Shown here in pieces: positions 22,901 through 33,476 of a DNA stretch of 64,000 nucleotides. The notes below the pieces were generated by a model, which was not told the DNA's origin, did not search any database, and worked only from the letters and a program-made list of their open reading frames with translations. The stretch covers positions 5,018,501-5,082,500 of the forward strand of contig JANCRA010000019.1 in NCBI GenBank assembly GCA_024362935.1. Reading direction: 5' to 3'. The position numbers and the translations under genes were made by a program. Source of the DNA: Setophaga petechia. Lineage: Eukaryota; Chordata; Aves; Passeriformes; Parulidae. The stretch's first letter is position 1. Every line of letters begins with the position of its first letter.

Positions 22901-25194
22901 TTTTTCATGCCTTTTTTTGGGCAAATATACAAATCCTTGGGTTTAAAATGTACTGGAAAGGAAAATAATAATTATTATTTCTAAGTCAGTTATTTTGTAG
23001 TTATTTTGTGATAGTTTTCTAAGAAAATAAGTCTTGCCTTTGGTGACACTAGGTAAGCATAATCTTTTTGTAACAAATATAATTCTTGGAATTAAATCAC
23101 TCTTGATTTCCATCTATGCAACCATCCAAGCTACCATGTAGAAAACTGTGTTGCACTCTCTCAGTGATTTATTCCTATTTCTGTGATACTAGAAATAAAA
23201 TTCTGAAAGAAGATGGTTTGTCCCAGTAATATAGGAAGTCTCTGAAAAACAACTGTAAATTTTATCTCAATAAAATTTTCTGTGTGGTGAATTAATAGCC
23301 AAACATGCTGCATAGGAACACAGAATGCATTGAAAATGTGTTCTGATATTTTTGTGGTTAGAACAAACATGTAGTACACTCTCAACATTTAGGTGATCTG
23401 TGTAAGAAATGTTTGGAGCTCAGCACTGCAAAGATTTCAAAAGATGTGGCCTCAGGTGTCTGTGGGCAGGTAGTGAGAGACATGCAACAAGGTTTTATTC
23501 TTTAAAAGCTGCAGGGGAGCAAAAAAGTACCTTGATACATAGAGCTTAAGAAAAAGAGAGGGGTGATAAAGCCAGAACTCCTTTGTCAAAACAAGAGTTG
23601 AAGGAAGTATAGACTGTGGGAAAATGTCATCTGAGTGCTTATTTGAGTCGCCAGCCTTTGTGTGTTTTGAATCTGGGTCCTGGAGAATTAGAGAGGTCTA
23701 AGTTACTCTTCTGTGTCACTTGAAGTAGATAAATGAGTCTCTGATGCGAGAAACTAAGTGCCCCTGAGAGATGGGAGGCACGGAGGCAGGGATCCTGCAG
23801 AGGGTAATCTTCAGATAACCCTGCTGGAAGATGCTGTGTTGACAAAGGAAGACAGCAGGTATATTGGGGGTGTTCTGTTGAAGTGGAAAACCATGTCAGT
23901 AGATGCAGAAACTCATTTTTCTGCAGGTTAAGTTGGAGAGATGGAGACATACAAATAATGTCACAGATTCAAGCTCACTTGAACTGTCAGCAAAGGTCAA
24001 CAAGCACACAACTGCGATGCTGTTAGTGAAGCATCTGTGAAACTGATTCCAGCTGATGGGGAGAGGTGGACTGAAGAGGTAGGAGTGTTCTTACAAGGTG
24101 TATGTCTCAGTGCCATGAACTGCTCAGATCCTGCATACCACTACTACCCAGACAGCAGAAGATAGAAATAAATGAAATCTGAGTAAAAAGGACAGTATAA
24201 TGGTATTGACCAGTTCCAGTTAAATAGAACATGTGGGAAGACACATATCTCAAACCGAGTGTAATGTGCTGACATATGACCTTTGATGTGGGGAAACCAC
24301 AAGGACAAATCTCAGACCATTTACTATTTCATATGATGACCGGTAAGAAATTGCATGCTACCTTTAGGTAAAATGAAGAGTTGGCACAAAGTCTGCTGAG
24401 ACTGAAGCCACGTTCTCTTTGTAAGTGTGCCTATTTAAGTCTATGATACAAGGTAATTGTCTGTGCACATTGTATCTGTTATTAAGGAAGGTCTCTGTTT
24501 AATGGAAACTAGCAGGCTTCTGTTTCAGCATTTCACTTTCCCCTTAGGAATTCTGGTATATTAATATAAAAATGGTGGAAAATAATAATTCGTGGAAATG
24601 TCCTTGTGAACACTTAAAAATAAAGAACTAGAGAGTCCATTTGTTACTGTGTATATACTTTTGATGAAGAGATATCAAGTTTTTTCTTTTACAAGACAAA
24701 TCCCTAAAATTCAAGAAGAGCAATGATGCAATGCAGATAAAGTGCATAAATATAATGGAATTGCCAAAACTATATTCAGGAGACATTGTCCTTAATATAA
24801 AACTCTATTAATATTCAGCAAATGAATAGAGGGTTGTACTCACTTCATTGAGCAGGAGGCAAAATTACAGAAAAAAGTCATTGTGAAACTGGGTCAATGG
24901 AGTCTTATGAAGATTAAAAATGAACAATAGAGCTGAATTAAAAAGAACTTTAGTTTCAGATTATGATATTTACATCTTAATGTCTTCTTCAGCTCCTCAT
25001 TTCTGACTACCTGACAACAGGAAGTTACGTGACGCAAAGATGTCTTGGAGACAGGATTTGTGAAATTACTTAGTGGTCCATGAAAACTAAGGAGGGCATG
25101 AGTTAAATAAAAAAACCAAAAACCCTGATCTTGAGACAATTGAAACTATTAGTGTTTTTTACTAACTTTGGAAGCTGTTAATCAACGTGAACTA
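19926..25194. other. Non-coding stretch, nothing recognised
   Basis: AT-rich sequence. It holds a 13-bp tandem duplication (GTGAATGCAAGTG at 20215-20227 and 20228-20240), a T13 run at 22276-22288 and an A-rich purine tract at about 22795-22841. Open frames reach 103 codons (minus strand, 23639-23950) but none is recognisable. No mobile element was identified, though old diverged ones could be missed. Confidence 0.55.
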
Positions 25195-25450
25195 AATCAT
25201 AGACTCAGAATCACTCAGATTGGAAAAGATGTTCAAGATCATTGAGTCCAGCTATGCATGTAACACTGTCAAGTCCACCACTAAACCATGTCCCTAACTG
25301 CCATATCTGGACATCTCTAAAATGCCTTTAGGGATGGTGACTCAACCACTTCCCTGGGCAGCCTCTTCCAATGCTTAGCAACCCTTTTGGTGAAGAAATT
25401 TTTCTTAATATCCAATCTAAACCTCCCCTGGTGCAACTAAAAGCTTCCCT
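25195..25450 (-). mobile_element. CR1 LINE 3' fragment, minus strand
   Basis: The sequence begins with the complement of the CR1 terminal repeat (AATCATAGACTCAGAATCAC). It continues through TTCAAGATCATTGAGTCCA, GTCCACCACTAAACCATG and GGTGACTCAACCACTTCC. It then reaches GGTGAAGAAATTTTTCTTAA and AACCTCCCCTGGTGCAACTA, where it stops. These are the 3' UTR and the last part of ORF2 in reverse order, so the element reads on the minus strand and is 5'-truncated, as is usual for CR1. The wording matches a CR1 subgroup similar to that of the copy at 59.6 kb and differs from the 8.4 kb copy. It encodes nothing functional. Confidence 0.93.
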
Positions 25451-26144
25451 GTTGAAACTGAAGGCTGGAATGGGAGAAGTAACTGGAAGGTATTTAAGCA
25501 GTGAAGGTAATTAGGAGGGGAATTACAGAAACAGCAAAGCCAGTGAGTTACCTGCTGCTTTCTGTGCAGTCATGTTTGGTGCCAGAGCACGCCTGGCTGC
25601 ATGGTAGTCTGGCACATTAGTCTCATTTTCCCAATTCTGTTCACTAATATTTAGAAACCTAGATAAAGGCAGATAAAAGCGAGGCAAGAGAAAGCTCCCA
25701 GCGTAGAGAAAGGGGGTGTTTTATTAAAGGAGACCCAAGAGGATATTCCTCCACTCTGCAGGAGTCCCTGCCTGAGGGAGCCTGTGCAGAACCAGTCAGG
25801 GTTGGGCAGCTCTGCCTTTTCCCAGCCATGTCCATCAGTTGTGCTGTGTTGGGTCAGCTCTGAGCCACAGGCACTGAGCTTTTTTGGGGTACCTGTGTCA
25901 AGTATAGATCTCTGTGTGTCGGTGAGTCACGAGCTGCTTACTGGGTTTGCTATTCAGCACTTGGGTAGAGGCTATGTTTAAAAATATATCAAATAACTGC
26001 AGAGAAGCAGGGTTTAAACAAGCCAGTTTTGGCACAAGAAAAGATTTATTGAAAACTTAGGAAGAAAAAAAAACGTGGGGGAGTACAGTTCTGAAACATT
26101 TTTTAATGAGGGAAGGAACAAAAGACAGTTCAAGATGTGTTTGT
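25451..26144. other. Mixed-composition stretch between two CR1 fragments, unassigned
   Basis: About 25540-25990 is GC-richer than the surroundings and contains TTTTATTAAAGGAGACCC at about 25719-25736 and a second TTTATTGAAAAC near 26046. Such words could be the complement of LTR polyadenylation regions. I cannot match the stretch to an element I know, so it is left unassigned. The 65-codon open frame at 25784-25981 is not supported. Confidence 0.35.
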
Positions 26145-26263
26145 ACAATAGTCTTGGGCACATGGTGTGACTCTTGGGGATGGTCAGGGCCAGAAGTTGG
26201 ACTCAATGATCCTTGTGCATCCCTTCCAACTCAGAATATTCTGTGGTTCTGTGAAAAACTCAA
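26145..26263 (+). mobile_element. CR1 LINE 3' end fragment, plus strand
   Basis: This short 3' UTR piece contains GGTCAGGGCCAGAAGTTGGA, CTCAATGATCCTTGTG and CATCCCTTCCAACTCAGAAT, then the terminal repeat ATTCTGTGGTTCTGTG. It is 5'-truncated to about 120 bp. The GCAGGGCCAGGAGTTGGACT-type wording marks a CR1 subfamily different from its neighbours. An open frame across it is accidental. Confidence 0.9.
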
Positions 26264-28597
26264 GCTTTTGAAGTGGTGCTTGGGATAATAAGAAGTTGGA
26301 CCTGATGTTACAGTGGCTCCTTTCCATCCCTGTGACCTTTGCAACCTATGTGTGAATACACACTGTGCAAAATGAATACTGGAGCAACTGGAGCTGATAA
26401 TATAAAACATTAGTATTTCACTGCTCTGTGGTAGCTGGAGAGAGTTTGTTCCAGAGAGCCCAGCTGTGGGAGTGTATCTGTTCTGCCCAGTTGTGCATGT
26501 GGAGGCACCTAAATGTAGTGTATGAAAGGACGGGTAGCTTTTACTTAGAAACTTTTCTTTGCATAACTGACCTCAGAAGTGAGAGGCTTTTTAAAAGTCA
26601 TCTAAATTTCAAAAACTTCTGATTGAAATAAAAGATTATGATTTTGTAAGCAATCATATTTTGGTGCCTAAATGCTAATTATTTTACCTGTTTGCTGTCT
26701 CTGCACCTAGCTGCCAGACAAGATGGTTGGTGGATTGTGGGTTTCATTGTTCCCTCTCCTCCCAGAGGTCATAAAGTGCTGGTTTATATGGAGGTAGATG
26801 TTCCAGGCATTGGAACTGCTATATGAAGAGTTTGTGGGAGCAGTGCTAAAGAAGAGAAAATTCAAAATAAAGATCCTTTTCTAGGATGTTTCCTGCTTTA
26901 GAGAGGAAGATTGTAGGGAGTGCTGGGTATGTTTTCTATTAACAGAGCTGTGTTTTAGCTTCTCATATTTTTCTGTGCCTATTGTAACAATATCCATTCT
27001 TCAGTTTAATGAGCACTAAAACTCCTGCCAGTTTTGTTTAAAAGAAAGAAAATCTTGAAAATATATTTCTTGTAAGGAGTGCAGATTCCATATGAGTCAC
27101 TTTATGTTGACAAACTTTTCTCTTTGAGTGTGGATGGGTAAACGTTTTATGCACTTAGCTCTTCATTATTTCAATACAAGTTTCTACTTCAGTTTTTGAA
27201 GTTCTCTTTCTGTTTTGTTTTTCCCCATGCTAGATGGAAGATATGTACAATAGCTATGTAATATAATTATTTGGACTTAGAGTACCACTGTACTTCCTGA
27301 TACATTAGATGATACATATTAGATGTTATAATTTTCAAGAGAAAAAAAGGGAATTTTGAGGATGTTATGGTATTCCTTTTAGACAAAGAAAATAGCTCTC
27401 CTCAACCTGATTCCATAATGGTGTTATGGTAATCTGATCATCAGACTGCCAAGGGAAAAGAGTCTTACAGAGCCATGTTATGTGGGAACTAATGAATGAG
27501 AAACTTCAGGGGATTTAGTTGCTTTTACAATTACAGGTAATTACAATGGATGAATTAATTACAATTAATTAGCTACATAATTGGGATTCACGGACATGAC
27601 AGTAATACGGTTATTTGTAAAACAAGCACACAAAGCAATCTTCTCACCAAATCCATTTTAAAATCTGAAAATTATTTAGTTGGTATTATTAAGATTATAC
27701 CCAGGCTTAATTTCTACTTTTAATCTCCAGTGTCCTCAAAGTATTAGTGGCTTTTTGATACACTGTGATTTCCCCCACTGTAAGATTAGACAAAAGCCAT
27801 CATGCTCATTTTGTGTTTATGTAAGGACACAGATGCTCAGAATAAGCTGGATATTTCCTTGTTTCTAGAAATTCTTTGGTGAAGTTAGATAAACTGAACA
27901 GAGCTCAGTTACGAAGGAGTTGAATGGGGTGTATCTTACTGAATTCACTGGAACATTTCGTAGGAGAGAATTCACACCTTAATTCATTAAGATTGTGTGA
28001 ATTCTTTCAGAATACCAGGAAATAAAAATAATATAACAAACAGCAGGGATAGCTTTGTTGTGAGTGATTTGGACAAAAAGAGGTGAGAGGTCTCAAGAAA
28101 ACTTTTTGTTCTATATATGATTTGTACATGGTTTATCTTAAATAAAATTAGAAAGTAGCAAGTGTTGTCTAAACACGCTTTCTTAGACTTGTAGTATTTC
28201 CAATTCACAACATTCTCCTTAGGTATCCGTGAGGAACTGTGATGTTACTGCACTGTAGTACAGAATTCTGTAGTGGCTTTACAATGCTAAACCTGATTCT
28301 TACCAGACTCTTTCTACAGTTTCCAATTACAATATCAATAGCATTTAAGCCCTGTTGCTACTGCTGAGTAGTTACCCGAAGCTGATAATTAAATACCAAA
28401 TGTGAGTTTCAGCATACTGAATTTACCTATTGATTCTATTAAATGGATATAAACATTTACTAAGAAACTAAGTACAGTGTTGATTAATTAACTTTTGGAA
28501 CAATTTCCTATCTTGTGCTGCTAAAGAATATCCCAAGGTGTTTTAATAGTAGCTTACTGGTATTAATGAGAGCCATTTTTTCTCTTGATTTTCCTTG
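26264..28597. other. Non-coding stretch, nothing recognised
   Basis: AT-rich sequence with no supported gene. The only local structure of note is a cluster of TAAT/ATTA cores at 27527-27590, listed separately. Open frames are 73 codons or fewer. Confidence 0.55.
27527..27590. promoter_or_regulatory. Dense cluster of homeodomain-type TAAT/ATTA cores
   Basis: In about 60 bp there are several TAATT or AATTA cores: ACAATTACAG, GGTAATTACAA, GAATTAATTAC, CAATTAATTAG and CATAATTGG. Homeodomain proteins bind such cores. AT-rich DNA produces them by chance, so regulatory meaning is only a possibility. Confidence 0.2.
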
Positions 28598-28715
28598 TCA
28601 TTGAAGGAGGCCTTTGAAGACAATCTAGTCTTTCTGCCATGGGCAGAGGCACTCTCCACTAGACCAGGTTGCTCAAAGCCCTATTCAAACTGGCCCTCAG
28701 CCTTGCCAAGGGACC
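28598..28715 (-). mobile_element. CR1 LINE fragment, minus strand, 3' tail missing
   Basis: On the plus strand one reads the complement of the CR1 3' region. The blocks are a degenerate GACAATCTAGTCTTTCTGCC, then CCATGGGCAGAGGCACTC and CACTAGACCAGGTTGCTCAA. AGCCCTATTCAAACTGGCCC follows. The terminal ATTCTATG repeat expected just upstream is not recognisable, and similarity fades after about 28715. It may extend, very diverged, to about 28790. Confidence 0.82.
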
Positions 28716-31114
28716 TTGCAAGCCTCACTCTCCTCATGGCATGTGGCAACTCCTGCTGTTGGCACTGGCTTCCTGCTGCTTCTCAAACTAATGCCTTTCT
28801 CTGCTAACTGTATTGAACAGCTGGAAGTTTATAACAAGATCCAGCTAGAAGAATATAACTTCTAAGTCAGCAATAATATGACATTGTTATTAATAAAAAC
28901 CCATTCTCAAAGGTGTTCCTGCTCCTTTTCCAACAAAGAGAAAACTTTCAAAAATACATTTATTTCCAGATTTATCAACCAAATCTTCATCATAACTGTA
29001 TATTACTCTCATTTAAGAAGAAAAATAAAAATTATGAATTTTTTTGGGAAACAAAAAATGGCTGTAAATAATAATGTCTTTTCTAATGAAGGACACCAGG
29101 TATTTTCTGCTTTTACATTTGCTGGTATTCATCCTCATATATAATGAGTAATTTCTAGCGGGAAATAATTTTGTTTCGGGTATTTTATCATGGGTATTGT
29201 CAAAGAATTTTTTTCTCCCTTTTATTGTAAAAATTCTATAAGAAGAATGTTAAAAACCAACCACTTTCTCATGAGTCTGTTGTCTGAAACACAAATAAAT
29301 GTTGCCAAATGTTGGCTGAGGTCTTTAATCTTTTATACATCCAAGTGGCTTTTTGTTTCTCCCATTAAAGCAAGCTCCCTAGAATGCGATGAAATGTGTT
29401 AAATACTTCAAGTGGAGATCATGCATCTATGTTACATGTGCAGCACCCCCAAAAAGTAAAATTTTTGTGTTTACATCTATACTGAATACCCTATGATATG
29501 TCACAAGAAACTAATTTCAATACTCAGTTGTTTTATCTTGCCTCTGGGAGCTTGGATTGTGGTTCACCATGCTCATTAATTTCTGGTGCTTTTATGGTTC
29601 CTTCAGCCCAGTGGAGCTTAGTGGTTGAGCAGTGCTTTATGAAATACTGCTTTTGTTGTTTCAAAGCCAAACTTCTGATTTGTATTAAAAAAATAATAAG
29701 CAGGGTAGTAAAAGCAGAATATGAAAATAAGGCTGTTTCTTGAGCTATGATACTATTATTTGGATAAAAATATTTTTCAGCATTTATATTTAATGCTCTG
29801 AAATAAAAAAGAAAAAACTTGGACGTTAAATGTAAGTAAGCATCTCACAACTGAAGTCATGGCATCTGTTCAACACAGTTTTAGACTTTAAATTATGGAT
29901 TTTTCTTTTTTTTTTTTTCTTGCTTAGATTTGCCCCTGTAGAGAAAATTGCTGCAACTTCATCCAACTGTTTTTCCAGAAATGGATAAATAATGTCCTTC
30001 CCATTTGTTGAGCAAATGCCAAATTTACAGAGATCTGGGCTCATTTCACAGTGTATGTAAATCTGCAAAGAACTATTTTGACTTCTACTACCAAATAAAT
30101 GTTTTTTTTATTAACATAAATGAAAAGTTTTTTGTTCATACAACAATACTTTGGCAATTCTATTGGTTGTATACTTATCCTAAGTTATAGTTCGCAGATG
30201 TTGCCTTACTGGGAAGAGATAAGAAGGGTTTTGCTGCAGATCACAGGGGACGTTTGTGTAGCAGTAGGAAATGGAAAGCAGATCTCTGGATTGAAACTCC
30301 TTGTGCTGTGCAGTAACCCTTCCTGTGTAAGAATGAAGGATGCCAGAAGGGATCTAGTACCTACAGGCAAAGCAGATTTTTTGATGTGTTAAAAAACCCC
30401 ATCAGTTCCCGAAAACAAGACTTGGAATTCACCTCTTCAAAGATTATCTCAGGTATTTGCCCCCTATTGTTAGTCTCTTAGTTTGCCTTCTGGCATCAAG
30501 TAATATCTACTGAAGATTTTGTCTCAAGATGTCAGTAGTGCTTGTCTCACGTTTTAAAGATTAACCAACTCAAATCCCTGAATATATTTGTCATGTAAAT
30601 TTTTTGAGCCATGTAAAATTGCTAAATTTTGTTCCAAGCATTTTTTTTCAAATAATTTTGTCAAAATGCAGGAAGAATTCTTTTTTTCCCTCAAAGACCA
30701 TTTTCTTATCTTGTGATTCTAAGAAGATGTTTGAATAGGATTATTTAAAAGGAAAATGAGACTGATACAGTCTTTCAGATGCTAATCCTTCAAAAGCTAC
30801 TGCCTTTGAAGTTTTTCCTGAGTGAATTCTCACCTTTTCCTAACACATTTGTTTTAAAAGAGAAGTAATTTCCTATCAAGCATTCTAAAGGTGAACTTCT
30901 GTGTTATTTTTAACTGCCAGGTTTTTCTAGGTCCTTTTCCATACTACAAGAGTTTCTAACCTTCAGGCAAAGTGGGGACAGATGCATTTGAATGAGTAAG
31001 TAGGAACGGGGACTTCAATGTTCCTGTGTGATCCTGCCAAGTGTATAACCTTATGCAGTTAGATAAGTCTGGGGGCCTTGAGGAGACATTAGTCTGTGCT
31101 AAATGTTAAGCTGA
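28716..31114. other. Non-coding stretch, nothing recognised
   Basis: AT-rich sequence with several open frames of 60-90 codons on both strands, none recognisable. The overlapping frames at 30005-30190 and 30120-30392 have no supporting context. A T-run lies near 29905. Confidence 0.55.
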
Positions 31115-31575
31115 TGCTGTGGCTCCGAGTCTCTTCCTGGGCGAGGTGCCCAAAGCAGGGGGAGCTCTGGAGTGCTGGAGGGCTTTGCAGAGGGAGCCCC
31201 ATGCCTGAAGTAAGCACCACTGCGCCTGGGGTTTTAGCAGGGTGCGTGTGAAAGCCTCAGAGCTGAAGATTTTCTCACTTAGCAGGTAATGCTGAGACAC
31301 AGTCTGACAAGATCTTGCGTCTGAGAGTGAAGAGGTGCTTGATCCTGTGGGGCTCAGGCACAGCAGGATCGCTCTGTTCAGGGCTGCAGCAGCGAGTGAG
31401 GCACTCTCTGCTTGTTCCGTGACAGGTGTGCTTTTCCTCTGTAAGAGCCAGCAGTTCAGAGATTCTAACGAGCTAGGAGCTCAGGTAGAGATTGTTCGAA
31501 TCAAGAGCTCTTGTTTGTCGCAGTGGCAGATGTTGTTTCTGCAAGCAGTAGACATGGTTACTGTCTGAACGGCCT
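31115..31575. promoter_or_regulatory. Second CpG-enriched segment, candidate regulatory region
   Basis: About 12 CpG fall within roughly 460 bp (for example CTCCGAGTC, GGGCGAGG, CTGCGCC, GGTGCGTG, GATCGCTC, AGCGAGTG and TGTCGCAG), against a very CpG-poor background. GC content is raised over 31115-31420. No gene start, splice-bounded frame or known element is evident. It could be an enhancer, an orphan CpG island or an old GC-rich mobile element. The composition is observed; the role is inferred. Confidence 0.28.
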
Positions 31576-32390
31576 TAAGATGTGACAAGTGTTATCTGCT
31601 TGGAAATTTGTCATGCTTGACCCCAAGCAAAGACAGACTAAAGCTTGTCAAATAGGGATAGCCTAGAGATGGGTTGGGTGCTTATCATCCCAAATCACAG
31701 GGAGTTTTTTTTATTTAAAACAGAGAAGAATGAGAAGCACTTCAGTAATTTTGAATCAGAAGTGCTCAGTAAGGCTTAATTGTCTTCAGTTGTAATAAAT
31801 CTGTGGAATAAATGGGATTTTTAGGAATATAATTGTATGTTAATTTTCAGGAAAGGAATTTTTCCAGTTGGTGTTGCAAAAGGAAAAAAGTTACAAACTC
31901 ATTGAAATTCACCTGGCTGTTAAATTTTGCATAGTCTTTTTTAAGAGTTTCCTGAGAACTCTATGTTTCAACATAGTATTATTTGCTTGGGAAACCCCCA
32001 CATGCCTAAGTCTAGCTGCAGTTAATTTAATAAGGGAAGCTGCATATCTTTCAAGTGGTGTTGAAGATTCTGGCCCCATATTTGAAAAAGCTGGTTGAGA
32101 TATGGTGCACCTGTTTCTGGTTACATACCCATACCTGGAGGAAAAGAAAGCAATATAAGAGGTACATCAAATAGAATATGAAGTTTCTGTTATTTCTTCT
32201 AAATCACACAAGTAAGTTTAATCAAGGTCAGAAGTGACACACCATTTTTTAAACTACTATGACACTTGACAAGCTTTTATGGGCAATGGGATGCTTAGTT
32301 CTGGTCAGTTGTTAATGTGGTCCTGAACTCTTAGTAGTCACATGGAAGACACAAAGTCAAGCAAACTCTATTCCTGTTAAACAAAAGAAT
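31576..32390. other. Non-coding stretch, nothing recognised
   Basis: AT-rich, unique-looking sequence. I found no gene, RNA or repeat. Confidence 0.55.
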
Positions 32391-32468
32391 CCCCCCCCCC
32401 CCAAAAAAAACAACAACAACAAAAAAAAAAAAAAACAAAAAACAAAACCAAAAAAACCAAAACAAAAG
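32391..32468 (+). repeat. C12 run followed by A-rich (CAA)n tract
   Basis: C12 at 32391-32402 passes directly into A8, (CAA)n, a run of about 15 A and then AC-rich sequence to 32468. Two overlapping minus-strand open frames run through it and encode Phe/Gly-rich low-complexity peptides; they are artefacts of the tract. No retroposon body is recognisable upstream, so I do not call it a poly(A) tail. Confidence 0.85.
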
Positions 32469-33446
32469 GACAGAAGGATGGGTAAGGGAGACATAATAAC
32501 CAAAAAGCTTGAAGAGCCTGCACAATGATAAGAAGAGTGATGTATTTTGGATCTGGTAAAACTGTAGTGCTCCTTCATTTCTTCTCTTTGACCTATAATT
32601 GCCAAACTGAGATGAGGAGCACACATTTTCAGGCAGGGAGTAGATGCTGTGTTTTCAAGGCAGACTGCTCTGCTTTGTCAAGCCATGCCACAATAGTACA
32701 TTTTTGTGTTACCTTAAAATCTTCTCTTAAAGTTTCAGGAAGTTTTAATGAAGGAAATAGGTTCCATAACAGGAGTCAGTTAGAGCTACCTGTCTGTGTT
32801 ATTCCCTGTGTTTCTGATTTTCTTTCTCCCTGTTTTCAGTTTTAGTATAGATCTTCAGTGGCAGTATCAGAACTTTTACTTGTCTACTTCAGTTCATCTG
32901 CCCTCTAGATAGAATTTTTCTTCTGGATGTGTTTTATCTTTGTAGCACATACATTATTTGCACAGGACATCTTTACTCCTACTGATTTGAGGCAGAAAAG
33001 TGGCAGTCTTTTGCAATTAGAATAGCAAATCCCAGCATTATTCTTGAAGTATTTATATCTGACTGTCATGAAGTGGATATAGAGAAGTATTATCTAACCG
33101 TATTTACTTCCATTGTAAGTATTTATTGGTAGAGGGAGACTGACTTTCCACTGGAAAATTAAAGCTTGAGAAAATATGTTACTGGAAGCCAGATAATAAT
33201 AGAAATGCTTGAGGTCTCTGAGCTGTCCAACATATTAAACCATACTCAGTGATCTCTGTCACTTTTAAAGTAACAAATATATTGAAGAAATTTGACTTGC
33301 ACTGAATAAAACAACATAATACAGGCTAATAATAGACAGAGATCTAAATGTCTTCCAAAATTGATTTCAAAATGTGAAGATTTTTTAGATTGTTTTGTGA
33401 TTGTGCAGATAATTCCATATCATTTTACATATTCAACTGGATTTTT

Positions 33447-33476
33447 ATATATATACACACACATATGTATGTGTAT
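33447..33476 (+). repeat. TA/CA-type simple repeat
   Basis: Alternating TATATATA, ACACACAC and ATGTATGTGT units, about 30 bp. It is an imperfect dinucleotide microsatellite. Confidence 0.8.

Noticed and set aside
32331..32626. Two overlapping minus-strand frames with Phe- and Gly-rich runs
   Set aside because: Created by the C12/A-rich tract.
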